DNA of 64,000 nt from Massilia sp. WG5 (GCF_001412595.2 NZ_CP012640.2:3534001-3598000); one strand, 5' to 3'; shown: positions 28,851-38,726, counted from the stretch's first letter. Numbers and translations are program-made. The notes: a model not told the origin generated them from the letters alone.

Positions 28851-30401
28851 TCAGTGTCTGCGCGCGTTGTCGAGCGCTAAATTGATAACTTTGTAATTGT
28901 CTAACAGAAATGAATGTAGTGTCGCACGCGCTGCATCGGGCTGTTCGTCGAAGGGCGCGGACAGCATGACGGCCGCGCCATCGTCACCGTGCAGCAACAG
29001 TTTCGACTGTGCCTGCAGCAGTTTGCCGACCGCGTTGCTGGTGACGTCGCGGTCGCCGACCCGCATCCAGTCCCACACCAGCAGGGCCCGGCCGTCGCGG
29101 CGCAGCACGGTCTCGCGCACGGTCAGCGCGACGCCGTCCACGGTCTCGGTATGGCGGGACGACGTGGTCTCGTGCCAGGCGTCCTTGTAGCCGGCCAGGC
29201 GGTTCAGGGAGCTGATCAGGGACTTGCTGCGGTCCTGGTTGCGGTAGTAGAGCAGGGTCAGCGCCACCGGCGTCGCGCCCTGGCGGTAGCTGCGGTGCAC
29301 GGCGGCGTCGGGCGCCATGTAGTCCGGCTTCCAGTCGGCGAAGGCGGGAACCTCGGGCCAGCTCACCGCCACCTGGTCGAGCTGGACCGGGGCCGGGTTG
29401 TGGTTGGCATGCTCGCCGTAGCGCGCGAATCCCGGCCACACGGCGCACAGGGCAACCACGCAGACGGCCATCATCGGGACGCGCGCCGGCGCGCCGGCTT
29501 CCGCGCGCAGGGGCGCGGCGCCGTTTGCCGCCGGGGTATCGGTGTCTTCGCGCCAGTAGCTGCCGATCCAGAACATGATGAACATGACCAGGCCGAAGAA
29601 CAGCCAGCCGTAGATGATGTGGTCGACGCCGGTCGCCAGCGCCATGCCCGACAGGTGGCCGATCATCACGATCATGTAGGCGCGCAGGCCGTTGGCGAGG
29701 ATCGGCACCAGCACCGACAAGGCGATGAACAGGGCGCGCCGCGCCATCGAGCGGTAGGTGAGGTAAGCGTACAGGCAGCCCAGCGTGATCGAGGAGATCA
29801 GGTAGCGCACGCCGCTGCAGGCTTCGACCACCGACCAGTTCCCGGTCGGCAGCTCGAAGCGGGTGCCGCTGCGCAGCACCGGGATGCCGGTGGCCTGCAC
29901 CGCCGCCACCGTGAAGTCGGCGGTGAACTGGATCAGCGGCGCGACGAAGACTTCGCCGAAGGGCACCGCGAACAGCAGGAACAGCAGCGGGAAGGCGAGC
30001 GAGCCGGCCAGGCGCGGGCCGAGCAGGGCCAGCGCGGCGACCGGGAACATGGCGACGAAGGTGTATTGCGACACCACCTGGACCTCGCCCAGCTGCGCCG
30101 CCAGCCAGCCGGCGCCGAGCACGGCCAGCAGGGCCAGCGCCGGCGCGTACGGCGTCGGCGGATACAGGCTGAAGTTCTGGCGGCGGCGCCAGATCAGCCA
30201 CAGGCTGATCGGCAGGATCACATAGCCGTGGGCGAAGGTCTCGGAACTGTTCCAGATCGAGACGATCGATTCGACCGTGCCCAGGTAGAGGGCGAACGGC
30301 GCAAGCAGGGCCAGCGCGATCAGGACAATCGCCGAACGCGCCAGCGGCGCGGCGGCGGGAGGGGCGACGTTGGCGACGCCGGGCGGCGGATTCAGGATCA
30401 T
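28851..30401 (-). CDS. xrtA: Exosortase A with C-terminal EpsI domain
   Basis: 516 residues. About eight membrane helices (residues 20-300) carry the transpeptidase-like triad: Cys195 in VEACSGVRY, Arg240 in NGLRAY and His261 in GVDHIIYGW. The soluble C-terminal half (about 305-510) is the periplasmic EpsI domain, fused as usual for exosortase A. XrtA cleaves C-terminal PEP-CTERM tails and is thought to attach the protein to a surface glycan; a substrate is encoded at 46386. The ATG at 30401 overlaps the upstream stop (ATGA); an in-frame start at 30422 lies inside that gene. All catalytic residues are intact. Confidence 0.96.
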   Translation of the reverse strand: MILNPPPGVANVAPPAAAPLARSAIVLIALALLAPFALYLGTVESIVSIWNSSETFAHGYVILPISLWLIWRRRQNFSLYPPTPYAPALALLAVLGAGWLAAQLGEVQVVSQYTFVAMFPVAALALLGPRLAGSLAFPLLFLLFAVPFGEVFVAPLIQFTADFTVAAVQATGIPVLRSGTRFELPTGNWSVVEACSGVRYLISSITLGCLYAYLTYRSMARRALFIALSVLVPILANGLRAYMIVMIGHLSGMALATGVDHIIYGWLFFGLVMFIMFWIGSYWREDTDTPAANGAAPLRAEAGAPARVPMMAVCVVALCAVWPGFARYGEHANHNPAPVQLDQVAVSWPEVPAFADWKPDYMAPDAAVHRSYRQGATPVALTLLYYRNQDRSKSLISSLNRLAGYKDAWHETTSSRHTETVDGVALTVRETVLRRDGRALLVWDWMRVGDRDVTSNAVGKLLQAQSKLLLHGDDGAAVMLSAPFDEQPDAARATLHSFLLDNYKVINLALDNARRH

Positions 30402-31594
30402 TCCAGGTTCTCCCCGATACATGCAAGGTTACTGGACCAGCTGTAGCGCTGCTGGACTTTGGTGCGCGCGGCCTGGCCGATGGCGGCGGCGGCGCTGTCC
30501 TGACCTTGCAACAGCATGGCCACGGCGTCGGCGAAGCCGGCCGCGTCCTCGGCCAGCACCAGTTCATTGCCCGGTTCCGCTTCGATGCCTTCCAGCGCCT
30601 GCGGCGACACCACCACCGCGCGCGCCATCGCCATCGCTTCCAGCACTTTGTTCTGGATGCCGCGCGCGATGCGCAGCGGCGCCACCGCCACCGCCGCATG
30701 CGCGATATACGGGCGCACGTCCGGCACGGTGCCGGTCACTACCACGCCGGCCTGCTGGCCCAGGGCCTGCACCGCAGGGCTTGGCCTGGCGCCGACGATG
30801 TAGAAGCGCAGGTCCGGGAAGCGCGCGCGCAGCAGCGGGAACACCTCGCCGGTGAACCACTGGACGGCGTCGACGTTGGGCCAGTAATCCATCGCGCCGG
30901 TGAACACCAGCGCGCGCTCGCCGGCCGCGTACGGGCTGGCGTAGGCCTGCTCGGGCGAGAAGTAGTCGGTGTCGACGCCGTTGTTGAAGTGGCCGATCTT
31001 GGCCGTGCTCTCCGGCGCCAGGCTGCGGAACAGGTCGGCTTCGGGGGCGGACACGAACAGCGAGGCGTCGTATTCGCGCGCCACCTGGCGCTCGTAGCGC
31101 AGCAGCTGGTCCGCCTCGTGGCGGTACAGCCAGCTCATGGGGAAGGATTTCTTGTCCGCGTACTGGCGCCACTTGTCGGAGTCGACGTCGCAGAAGTCCA
31201 CCACGCGGCGCGCCTGGCGGTAGTCGTCGGCATACTGCGCCATCGCCGAGGAGAACACCAGCACGCGCTCGATCCCGTGCGCGGACACGGTGTCGCGCAC
31301 CCAGCGCGCGAGCCCGGCGTCGCGGTAGTACTCGAGCGACAGCGAACGGTTCTTCAGCAGGGCGGTAAGACTCTTCACGCGCGCCAGCAGCGGGTTCATG
31401 CGGGCGAAATGGCTGCTCGCGCACAGCGCCTGCACGTGCGGCACATACTGCCAGTCGTCCGGGTCGTCCACGAAGGTCGCCAGGTGCACCCGGTAGTGCT
31501 TCGCCAGGTGCTTGAGCAGGTGGTAGGAGCGGATCTTGTCGCCCTTGTTGGGCGGGTAGGGGATCCGGTGGATCAGCAGGAGCAGGTCTTCCAC
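30398..31594 (-). CDS. Sugar transferase, PEP-CTERM/EpsH1 system associated (Stp1 type)
   Basis: 398 residues, GT-B fold. The N-terminus LLLIHRIPYPPNKGDKIRSYHLLKHLAKHYRVHLATFVDD and RVVDFCDVDSDKWRQYA define this exosortase-associated family. The donor half contains ALVFTGAMDYWPNVDAVQWF and APLRIARGIQNKVLEAMAMARAVVVSPQALEGI. Start is GTG at 31594, 6 bp after the FemAB stop. It overlaps xrtA by 4 bp, so the two are translationally coupled. Confidence 0.94.
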   Translation of the reverse strand: MEDLLLLIHRIPYPPNKGDKIRSYHLLKHLAKHYRVHLATFVDDPDDWQYVPHVQALCASSHFARMNPLLARVKSLTALLKNRSLSLEYYRDAGLARWVRDTVSAHGIERVLVFSSAMAQYADDYRQARRVVDFCDVDSDKWRQYADKKSFPMSWLYRHEADQLLRYERQVAREYDASLFVSAPEADLFRSLAPESTAKIGHFNNGVDTDYFSPEQAYASPYAAGERALVFTGAMDYWPNVDAVQWFTGEVFPLLRARFPDLRFYIVGARPSPAVQALGQQAGVVVTGTVPDVRPYIAHAAVAVAPLRIARGIQNKVLEAMAMARAVVVSPQALEGIEAEPGNELVLAEDAAGFADAVAMLLQGQDSAAAAIGQAARTKVQQRYSWSSNLACIGENLE

Positions 31595-31600
31595 GATTGT

Positions 31601-32719
31601 TCAGCCCAGGTTGCGCACGATGTACGGGCCCATGAAGTTGGCCAGCGGCAGCGGCAGCTTCTTCCACATCTTGATGAACAGCTGGTACTTCGGATTCAGC
31701 GGATTGTTGTCCGGCAGCGCTTGTGCCCCGTACAGCTTGTACTCGTAGGGCAGGTGTTCGGCGGTGAAGCCCCAGTTCTTCTTGAAATCGTAGGCGCCGG
31801 TGCCCAGCTTGCTGCGGCCGAAGTCGAAGATCCGGCAGCCACGCGCGGCTGCTGCCTGCATCAGGTTCCAGTACATGAAGTCGTTGCCGGCCACGTTGCG
31901 CGCGATGTCCATGCCGCCACCGTAGTAGGGCACGACCTCGTCGCGCCAGTAGAACGACAGCACCGATCCCACCAGCTGGTCGTCTTCGGTGAGGATGGTG
32001 CGCACTTCGCACTCCGGGCCGAAGGTCTTCTGCAGCAGGGCGAAGTATTTTTTCGGGAACACCGGGGTGCCGAGGCGGTGCACGCTGTGCGCATACGCTT
32101 CGAACATGCGGTCGACGTTGTCCTCGACCACGCCCTTCAGGCCCAGCTTGATGCCCTTGCGGACCATCGCGCGCTGCTTGCGCGGGATCGCGTTCAGGTT
32201 GGCCTCGTCGTCGCTTGAAATCTCCTTGCGGAAGGTGACGTACAGCTCCTTCGTGTGCCAGGACGCGTCGTCCGGATGGAAGCGCTGCATGCCGCGGTAT
32301 TCGAGGTGGCCCACGCCCAGCTTTTGCGCCAGTTCGTGCGCGGCCTGGTCCAGCATCGCGCGCGCGGCATCGCCGCCGGCGCCGCCGGATGCGGCCGGGC
32401 CGCCATACACGCAGAACGGCATCGCGCCCAGCGAGTGGCCGAACAGGCGGCTCTTGATCTCGGCGAGCGGCAGCACGCCCTGGATCTGGCCGTCCTGCTG
32501 CACGTAGTAGAACCAGGTCTTGATGCCGAACGAGGTCTCGATCACCTGCTGCCAGCCTGACAGGTGGAAGAAGGTGGCCGCGGGGCAGGTACGCACGAAG
32601 GCGTCCCAGCGTGCGCGGTCGTTCGGCTGCATGAGGTGCAGGGTCAGCGGGCCGGCGGCCGGGGTTGCTGCTGCCGGGGCGGTGCGCTTGAGTTGTGCTG
32701 CTTCGATGATCGAGTTCAT
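31601..32719 (-). CDS. FemAB family PEP-CTERM system-associated protein
   Basis: 372 residues with two GNAT-like subdomains of the FemAB fold. Recognisable segments are RWDAFVRTCPAATFFHLSGWQQVI, SLGAMPFCVYGGP, IPRKQRAMVRKGIKLGL and IFDFGRSKLGTGAYDFKKNWGF. FemAB enzymes transfer aminoacyl groups from tRNA to peptidoglycan; the PEP-CTERM branch is thought to decorate the polysaccharide or its precursor, which is not proven. The ATG overlaps the upstream deacetylase stop by 4 bp. Confidence 0.94.
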   Translation of the reverse strand: MNSIIEAAQLKRTAPAAATPAAGPLTLHLMQPNDRARWDAFVRTCPAATFFHLSGWQQVIETSFGIKTWFYYVQQDGQIQGVLPLAEIKSRLFGHSLGAMPFCVYGGPAASGGAGGDAARAMLDQAAHELAQKLGVGHLEYRGMQRFHPDDASWHTKELYVTFRKEISSDDEANLNAIPRKQRAMVRKGIKLGLKGVVEDNVDRMFEAYAHSVHRLGTPVFPKKYFALLQKTFGPECEVRTILTEDDQLVGSVLSFYWRDEVVPYYGGGMDIARNVAGNDFMYWNLMQAAAARGCRIFDFGRSKLGTGAYDFKKNWGFTAEHLPYEYKLYGAQALPDNNPLNPKYQLFIKMWKKLPLPLANFMGPYIVRNLG

Positions 32720-33600
32720 GCTTGGTTCAGGAAGATGCGGTCCATACGATCCCAGGCGAAGTCGCGCGCCAGTGCTTCGATGCGGCGCTCCATCCGGTTG
32801 ATATTGATGTAGTGGCGGAAGCGGGCCTTGGCGCCGAGGCCTTCAGGGCGCGGCTGCTGCGTGTCGATCTCCCACGGGTGGAAGTAGAACAGCGAGGGCT
32901 GGCGGTCGTCGCGGTTGACCTTTTCCATCATCCAGCGCGACAGCGCATACGGCAGCAGGCGGAAGTAGCCGCCGCCGCCGGCCGGCAGGTTGCGTTTCAA
33001 CAGGCTCACCGTGGTGATCGGCACTTCCAGCAGGCCGTCGGGGCCGTTCGGGTAGAAGGCGAAGCGCGGCGCTTCCGGCATGCCGTAGTGGTCGTGGGCG
33101 ATCGGATAGATGCTGGAGCTGTAGCGGTAGCCGGCTTCCAGCAACTCGTCCAGCGCCCACAGGTTGGCGCGGCCGATCGAGAAGCTGGGCGCACGGTAGC
33201 CCAGCACGGCCTGGCCGCCGAGGTCTTCCAGCAGTGCCTTGCTCGAGCGGATGTCGTTGGCGAATTCGGCGCGGGTCTGGTCGGAAGCGCGCAGGTGGCC
33301 GTAGCCGTGGCTGGCCAGCTCGTGGCCGCCGGCGACGATGCGCCGCACGACCTGCGGATAGCGCTCGGCGATCCAGCCCAGGGTGAAGAAGGTGGCGCGC
33401 ACGCCGTTGCGCTCGAACAGGGCCAGGATGCGGTCCATGTTGGCTTCGACGCGGCATTCGCGGTCCGGCCAGCTGGCGCGGTCGATATAGGGTGCGAAGG
33501 CCGAGACCTGGAAGTAGTCCTCGACATCGCAGGTCATCGCATTGCGGATGCGTTCCCCCGGCGCCGGCAGGCGGCGCGGGGCGAGTTCATACATGTTCAT
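32716..33600 (-). CDS. XrtA system polysaccharide deacetylase
   Basis: 294 residues. NodB motif 1 is MTCDVEDYFQVSAF with the catalytic and metal aspartates; motif 2 is HELASHGYGHLR with the metal histidines; the C-terminal half (LFYFHPWEIDTQQPRP and RHYININRMERRIEAL) is the DUF3473 part specific to PEP-CTERM loci. It should N-deacetylate the EPS. No signal peptide is seen. It overlaps the ATPase gene by 4 bp (ATGA), so expression is tied to the whole run. Confidence 0.94.
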   Translation of the reverse strand: MNMYELAPRRLPAPGERIRNAMTCDVEDYFQVSAFAPYIDRASWPDRECRVEANMDRILALFERNGVRATFFTLGWIAERYPQVVRRIVAGGHELASHGYGHLRASDQTRAEFANDIRSSKALLEDLGGQAVLGYRAPSFSIGRANLWALDELLEAGYRYSSSIYPIAHDHYGMPEAPRFAFYPNGPDGLLEVPITTVSLLKRNLPAGGGGYFRLLPYALSRWMMEKVNRDDRQPSLFYFHPWEIDTQQPRPEGLGAKARFRHYININRMERRIEALARDFAWDRMDRIFLNQA

Positions 33601-34655
33601 TCTTGGTTGTCCATCGGCTGGGTGACCGCCCCCTGGGGCGTGGCAACGATCTTCTTCAGGATCGACAGTACGGAAACGATCGATTTCTCGAGGCGCATCA
33701 TGCGTTCGTCGAGCACCTCGACGCTGCTGGCGCGGCGCTCGCCGGCGCGCTCGTCGAGGGTACGCAGTTCCTGGCCCAGCACGCCCAGGCCGGCGCCCGG
33801 CAGGGCCTCCGGCGCCCCGGCAGCAGCCTGGCCCTCGGGCAGCTGGAACTCCTCGCTGATGTCGCTGATGACGGCCTGGATGTCGGCGTCCGTGAAGGCA
33901 TGCATCTCTTCCAGGTAGCCCATCAGCAGCACGCGGTCCATCAGGGTGTTGACTTTGCGCGGGATGCCGCCGCTGTAGGCGTAGATGGCGGCGTGGGCGC
34001 CGTCATCGAAAGACGGGTCGCCGTTCCAGCCGACCGTGTGCAGGCGGTGCTCGATGTAGGCGCGGGTTTCCTGCGCGTCCATCGGGCCCAGGTGGTAGCT
34101 GGCGATCACGCGCTGGCGCAGCTGCTGCATGCCGGGGCTGTGCAGGGTGGCGCGGAATTCCGGCTGGCCGAGCAGGAAGGTCTGCAGCAGCGACTTGTCG
34201 TCGGTCTGGAAGTTCGACAGCATGCGCAGCTCTTCGACCGTGCGCGCCGACAGGTTCTGGGCCTCGTCGATGACCAGCAGGGCGCGCTTGCCCTGGTGGT
34301 CGACGTCGCACAGGAATTTTTCCAGGCGGGTCAGCAGGTCGGTCTTGCTCGCGCCTTCGTACGGCAGGCCGAACGCCGACACCACCATGCGCAGGGTGTC
34401 GTCCGGATCGAGGTGGGTGTTGACGATGTGCGCCGCCACGATCTGGTCGGACGGCAGGCCGTTGAACAGGTTGCGCACCAGCGTGGTCTTGCCTGCGCCG
34501 ACTTCGCCGGTAACGATGATGAAGCCTTCACCTTGCGACAGACCGTACTCGAGGTAGGCCATGGCGCGCTTGTGCCCCTTGCTGCCGAAGAAGAAGTGCG
34601 GGTCCGGACGCAGTTGGAAGGGTTTGGCGGAAAATCCGTAAAAGGTTTCGTACAT
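33597..34655 (-). CDS. XrtA-associated AAA ATPase (ExeA/GspA-like)
   Basis: 352 residues. Walker A is GEVGAGKT at 50-57 and Walker B ALLVIDEAQ at about 125-133, in the ExeA-like AAA_22 arrangement; MYETFYGFSAKPFQLRPDPHFFF is the conserved start of this family. A C-terminal tail (about 275-352) is probably coiled or disordered. Its role in exosortase loci is not established; ExeA homologues assemble envelope complexes, so a part in building the export machinery is possible. It is 11 bp downstream of the outer-membrane protein gene. Confidence 0.92.
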   Translation of the reverse strand: MYETFYGFSAKPFQLRPDPHFFFGSKGHKRAMAYLEYGLSQGEGFIIVTGEVGAGKTTLVRNLFNGLPSDQIVAAHIVNTHLDPDDTLRMVVSAFGLPYEGASKTDLLTRLEKFLCDVDHQGKRALLVIDEAQNLSARTVEELRMLSNFQTDDKSLLQTFLLGQPEFRATLHSPGMQQLRQRVIASYHLGPMDAQETRAYIEHRLHTVGWNGDPSFDDGAHAAIYAYSGGIPRKVNTLMDRVLLMGYLEEMHAFTDADIQAVISDISEEFQLPEGQAAAGAPEALPGAGLGVLGQELRTLDERAGERRASSVEVLDERMMRLEKSIVSVLSILKKIVATPQGAVTQPMDNQE

Positions 34656-34666
34656 CGCTGCTCCGA

Positions 34667-36223
34667 TTAAAACTGGGCGGAAAGTGAGGCTGATACTGCG
34701 TTCTCGGTGTAGGTCTGGCCGGTGCCCGCGCCGCTGCCGCCGCGCACGTGGCGCAGGTCGACGGCGAAGTTCAGGCGGCGATCCAGGCGCCGCGCCAGTC
34801 CGACCCGGAACTGGCGGTGGTTTTCGGTGATGCCGGTATCGATCGAGGTCACGCGGGCCAGATTCGCGCTTGCCGTGGCCGCGCTGCGCGACGACAGCTG
34901 GTAGGTGAAGACGCTGTTGAGACTGCGCTGGCGGGTATTGTTGTTCAGGGTGGCGAGCTGGCTGCCGAGCAGCTCGCTGTCGCTCTGCTGCAGGGACAGT
35001 GCGGTGCGCTCGGTTTTTGCGACCGAGGTCACCAGGCTGCTATGGGCCCAGTTGAAGGCGACCGCGGCCGACAGCTGCTTCTGGCGCAGGTAGCGGTTGC
35101 TGAGGTAATTCACGTTGTTCGCCAGGCTGGGCGGCAGGCCGGTGGCCTGCAGGTAGGCCTGCACGGCTTGCTGGCGCAGCACCGGATCCGGGATCGAGGC
35201 GCTGAACAGGGTGTCGAGCAGGGCCGCGGTGTCGACCGTCGACGGCAGCAGGAACTGCTGGCGGGTGGTCGTGATGGCGTCGCTATAGTTGATGCTCCAC
35301 ACGCTGTGACGGCTGTGGTGGCTGGCGATCAGCGAGCCGGTCTTGCCGAAATAACGGCGGCCAAAACTGGCTTGCAGGTTGGTGCGGCTCGACGGGGTCC
35401 AGATGAAGCCGCCGGACCAGTTGCGTCCGGCGGTGCGTCCGCCCAGCGCCTGGTAATCGTATTCGTCGTAGCCGGCGCTGGCGGTGGCGCTCAGGTACGA
35501 CGAATAGCGCAGGCGCAGGTTGCCCAGCGCATTGCTGGACGACGAGCCGCCGGCCAGGCGGTTCTGCATTTCCTGGTGGGTGTACGACAGGCCCCAGCCG
35601 ACGGCATGGAAGGCGGTCCCGCTGTTCACGTTCACGCTGCTCGTGCTGGCGGTGCTTGAACCGAACAGGTTGCGCGCGCCGGCATCGACGCCATCGCGCG
35701 AATAGCGCAGCAGCAGGTTGGCCACGTTGCTGTAGTGGTGCTGGACGTAAGGACTGATGCGCCAGGTGTTGACGGTGGTGCGGTTGCCCATCGTATACAG
35801 GCTGTCGCTCACCTGGGGGCCGAAGGCCGAGATACTCTGCGGGCCGCCGCTGGCCGCCACGTCGAGGAACACGTCGTCCGTCAGCTTGGCCAGGGCGGCG
35901 GCGCTGTAGTCGTGTTCGCGGTTGTTCAGGTTCGGCAGGCTGCCATCGGTGTAAGCGAACTGGTGTACCCGGCCGGACGCGGAAAAGCGCAGGCGCGAAC
36001 TCAGCTCCGTCACTGCAAACCCACCCATTGCTTCGCTGACGAACTGGCCGTGCGCCCGATCGCCGGGCTGCAGGTTGACGTTGTCGGTATAGGTTTCGGT
36101 CGCCCCGACGGTCGGGGTAAATTTCCAGTCGGCGCGACATTCGGCCGACCACAGCAACGCCGCCATGGCGAGCGGCGTCAGCAGAAGCGCCCGTTCTGGA
36201 CGCTTAGCCGTAGTGATAGTCAT
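34667..36223 (-). CDS. PEP-CTERM system-associated outer membrane beta-barrel protein
   Basis: 518 residues from the ATG at 36223, which has GAAGAGA upstream; a TTG at 36235 is less likely. A signal peptide (about 1-32, ending near ECRA-DW) is followed by many amphipathic strands, NV/TY-rich repeats (TPTVGATETYTDNVNL, RISPYVQHHYSNVANLLLRYSRDG) and a C-terminal phenylalanine (SASLSAQF) as in outer membrane barrels. It matches the TIGR03016 group found only with exosortase A. It is probably the outer membrane secretin-like or porin-like component for EPS. It overlaps the BY-kinase stop by 20 bp. Confidence 0.88.
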   Translation of the reverse strand: MTITTAKRPERALLLTPLAMAALLWSAECRADWKFTPTVGATETYTDNVNLQPGDRAHGQFVSEAMGGFAVTELSSRLRFSASGRVHQFAYTDGSLPNLNNREHDYSAAALAKLTDDVFLDVAASGGPQSISAFGPQVSDSLYTMGNRTTVNTWRISPYVQHHYSNVANLLLRYSRDGVDAGARNLFGSSTASTSSVNVNSGTAFHAVGWGLSYTHQEMQNRLAGGSSSSNALGNLRLRYSSYLSATASAGYDEYDYQALGGRTAGRNWSGGFIWTPSSRTNLQASFGRRYFGKTGSLIASHHSRHSVWSINYSDAITTTRQQFLLPSTVDTAALLDTLFSASIPDPVLRQQAVQAYLQATGLPPSLANNVNYLSNRYLRQKQLSAAVAFNWAHSSLVTSVAKTERTALSLQQSDSELLGSQLATLNNNTRQRSLNSVFTYQLSSRSAATASANLARVTSIDTGITENHRQFRVGLARRLDRRLNFAVDLRHVRGGSGAGTGQTYTENAVSASLSAQF

Positions 36224-37154
36224 ACGTCTCTTCAATGCCGGGGAGGTCCCTGGTCTTGTTATAGATGAGATTTACGTTGTTCAGGCCATCGAGCTGGCTC
36301 AGGGCTTCCTTGACCGCATGCTGGGTCGTGGTCTGGGCTTCGACCACCAGGACGATCTGGCCCATGTGCGAGGCCAGCACGCGCGATTCGCTGGTCAGCA
36401 GCAGCGGCGGCGAATCGAAGATCACGATGCGGTCCGGATAGCGGTTGGCGATTTCGGTGACCAGGTTGCTCATGGTCGAGCTGGCCAGCAGCTCGGTCGC
36501 GCGCGGGGTGCTGGTGCCGGCCGGCAGGATCGACAGGGTGTCGACGTTGGTGCGCAGCATCACGTCGCCCATGTCGAGCTTCTCGTCGACCAGCAAGTCC
36601 ATCAGGCCGCGCTGGGCCGGCAGGCCGAGCGTGCGCAGCACCGACGGACGGGCCACGTCGGCATCGACCAGCAGCACGGTGTGGTCGAGTTCCATGGCGA
36701 TGCTCATCGCCAGGTTGATCGCGCTGTAGGTCTTGCCTTCACCCGGCAGCGAGCTGGTGATCATGATCAGGTTGCCCGGCTTGTCACCCGGCGCGCGCTC
36801 GGCGAAGGCGCGCTGCAGCAGCGGGCGCTTGATGATACGGAAGTCTTCCAGCAGCGGCGTACGGCCGCTGGCCGCGGTGACCATGCCGGTCTCGCGCATG
36901 CGCGCCAGGTCCAGTTCGACGCGGCGGGTGCTGAACTTCGGCACGGCGCGCTCGGCGCCAGCGGCTGGCGCTGCCGCCGCGGGGGCGGCGCCAAAGGCCG
37001 GCGTGGCCGGGACTGCGTGCACGACCTCATGCGCCGGGATGTCCAGCACCGCGGCCGGGGCCGCGCTGGCGTCGATGGGGCTGGCAGGGATGACGGGGGC
37101 GGTGCTGCGCTGCTGCCGGTCGATGCGGCTGGCCGCTTTTTCGATAATGCTCAC
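36204..37154 (-). CDS. XrtA-associated tyrosine autokinase (BY-kinase)
   Basis: 316 residues. An Ala/Pro-rich linker (about 20-70) precedes the kinase domain. Walker A is SLPGEGKT at 135-142, Walker A' is LLVDADVARP at 161-170 and Walker B IVIFDSPP follows. The C-terminus ends TYDYHYG, a short tyrosine cluster for autophosphorylation. It should pair with the chain-length protein encoded directly upstream and control polymer length by its phosphorylation cycle. Start GTG at 37154 has AAGGAG 6 bases upstream. Confidence 0.93.
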   Translation of the reverse strand: MSIIEKAASRIDRQQRSTAPVIPASPIDASAAPAAVLDIPAHEVVHAVPATPAFGAAPAAAAPAAGAERAVPKFSTRRVELDLARMRETGMVTAASGRTPLLEDFRIIKRPLLQRAFAERAPGDKPGNLIMITSSLPGEGKTYSAINLAMSIAMELDHTVLLVDADVARPSVLRTLGLPAQRGLMDLLVDEKLDMGDVMLRTNVDTLSILPAGTSTPRATELLASSTMSNLVTEIANRYPDRIVIFDSPPLLLTSESRVLASHMGQIVLVVEAQTTTQHAVKEALSQLDGLNNVNLIYNKTRDLPGIEETYDYHYG

Positions 37155-37190
37155 GAGGAACTCCTTGCAATCTTTACGGGGGCGCCGCGA

Positions 37191-38726
37191 TTAAAGCGTC
37201 GGATGGGACAGGATCGCTGCCATCCCGGCGCCATAAATGCCGAACAGGACCAGTACCGATACCCCGAGCGCGGCCAGGCGGCGCTTGCGGCGGATCGTCT
37301 GTTGCGAGGTCCAGTTCATGCCGATCGAGCCGAGCACCGGCAGGCCGGTGACCTCGCGCAGGGTGGCCTGGCTCAGGAAGGTCGGGCGCAGCTGGCTCAT
37401 CAGGAAGGCGACGGCGATGCCGGCCACCAGGGCGCCGGCGAACACCAGCGAGAACAGGCGCAGGCGGTTCGGGCCGCTCGGCTGCAGCGGGACGGTCGGC
37501 GGGTCGATCACGCGGAAGTTCAGCATGTCGGTGGCGGACGACAGGTCACCCGACAGGCGTGCCTGTTCGCGGCGTTCCAGCAGCTTCTGGTAGTTTTCCT
37601 TGTTGACCTGGTAGTCGCGGTTGAGCTGGGCCAGCTGGGCTTCGACTTCCGGCACCGAGGCGCTCTGGGTGCGCAGGCGGGCGACGCGGGCCGCATATTC
37701 GTCGACGCGGGTGCGCATCGACGCCACATGGGCTTCGGCCTGCGACAGCGAGACGTTCAGCTGTTGCAGCATCGGGCTGTAGCCTGCGCCGGGGTCGGCG
37801 CTGCGCTTCTTCTGCTTGGACAGGTCGGCCTTCTGCGCCAGCAGCTGGTCCAGCAGGCGGCGGTTGGCGACGATGTCCGGGTGCTGCTCGGTGTACTGCA
37901 GGCGCAGGGCATCCAGGTTCTTCTGGGTGGTGGCGATGCGGGCTTCCAGTTCCGGATCGGTCACCGGGATATTGGCCACTTCGCCCGGCTTGGCCGGCTC
38001 GCCCGAGATCTGGCGGCGGATCGCGTTCCGGGCCTGCTCGGCTTCGGCCAGCTCCAGGCGCGCCTGGCTCAGCTGGTCGGTGGCCTGGCTCAGCTGGGAA
38101 CTGAAGTCGCCGCCGCCTTCGCGCGGCAGCAGGCCCATGTTCCTGATCTTGAATTCCTTCAGCGAGTTTTCGGCAGCGGTCAGCTTGCCTTCATAGGACT
38201 TGATCTGGTCGTCGATGAATTGCACGGCCCGTTCCGAGTCCTGTTTCTTGCCGCTGGACCCGCCCTCGACGAAGATGGTCATCAGCGACTGCACCACGTC
38301 CTTGCCCAGCTTCGGGTTGTCCGCGGTATAGGTGATCGTATAGATGTCGTCGCGCTCGGTACCGGCGATCTTGATCTTCGCCATCAGCTCGTCGACCATC
38401 TTTTCATGTTCCTTGGTGTCCCTGGCCTTGACGTCCAGGTCCACCATGCGCATCAGGCGCTCGACGTTCGGACGGCTGATCAGGGTGCGGCGCATGAAGA
38501 CCACCTGCTGGTCCAGGTTGGGCAGGGTAGTCATGCCCGACAGCAGCGGCTTGAGGATGCTTTGCGTGTCCACATACACGCGGGCCGACGCTTCGTACTG
38601 GTTGGGCAGCTTTAATACCACGGCCCAGCCGATTACGGCGATCGTCCAAGAAATGGCAACGGCATACCAGCGGTACTTGCCGATTGCTTTAAGGAAGTTC
38701 AGGAGGGTGGCTGTGATCTCTGCCAT
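37191..38726 (-). CDS. XrtA system polysaccharide chain length determinant (Wzz family)
   Basis: 511 residues. Two membrane helices flank a large periplasmic domain: an N-terminal Wzz domain (WYAVAISWTIAVIGWAVVLKLPNQYEASARVYVDT), long coiled coils (about 170-400, for example LAEAEQARNAIRRQISGE and LNVSLSQAEAHVASMRTRVDEYAARVARL), the GNVR-like region FRVIDPPTVPLQPSGPNR and the second helix. It sets chain length together with the BY-kinase. It is the first gene of the 15-gene minus run, so its promoter should lie between 38727 and 39060. Confidence 0.94.
   Translation of the reverse strand: MAEITATLLNFLKAIGKYRWYAVAISWTIAVIGWAVVLKLPNQYEASARVYVDTQSILKPLLSGMTTLPNLDQQVVFMRRTLISRPNVERLMRMVDLDVKARDTKEHEKMVDELMAKIKIAGTERDDIYTITYTADNPKLGKDVVQSLMTIFVEGGSSGKKQDSERAVQFIDDQIKSYEGKLTAAENSLKEFKIRNMGLLPREGGGDFSSQLSQATDQLSQARLELAEAEQARNAIRRQISGEPAKPGEVANIPVTDPELEARIATTQKNLDALRLQYTEQHPDIVANRRLLDQLLAQKADLSKQKKRSADPGAGYSPMLQQLNVSLSQAEAHVASMRTRVDEYAARVARLRTQSASVPEVEAQLAQLNRDYQVNKENYQKLLERREQARLSGDLSSATDMLNFRVIDPPTVPLQPSGPNRLRLFSLVFAGALVAGIAVAFLMSQLRPTFLSQATLREVTGLPVLGSIGMNWTSQQTIRRKRRLAALGVSVLVLFGIYGAGMAAILSHPTL

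Noticed and set aside
36165..38615. 816-residue plus-strand ORF
   Set aside because: Antisense to the BY-kinase and chain-length genes.
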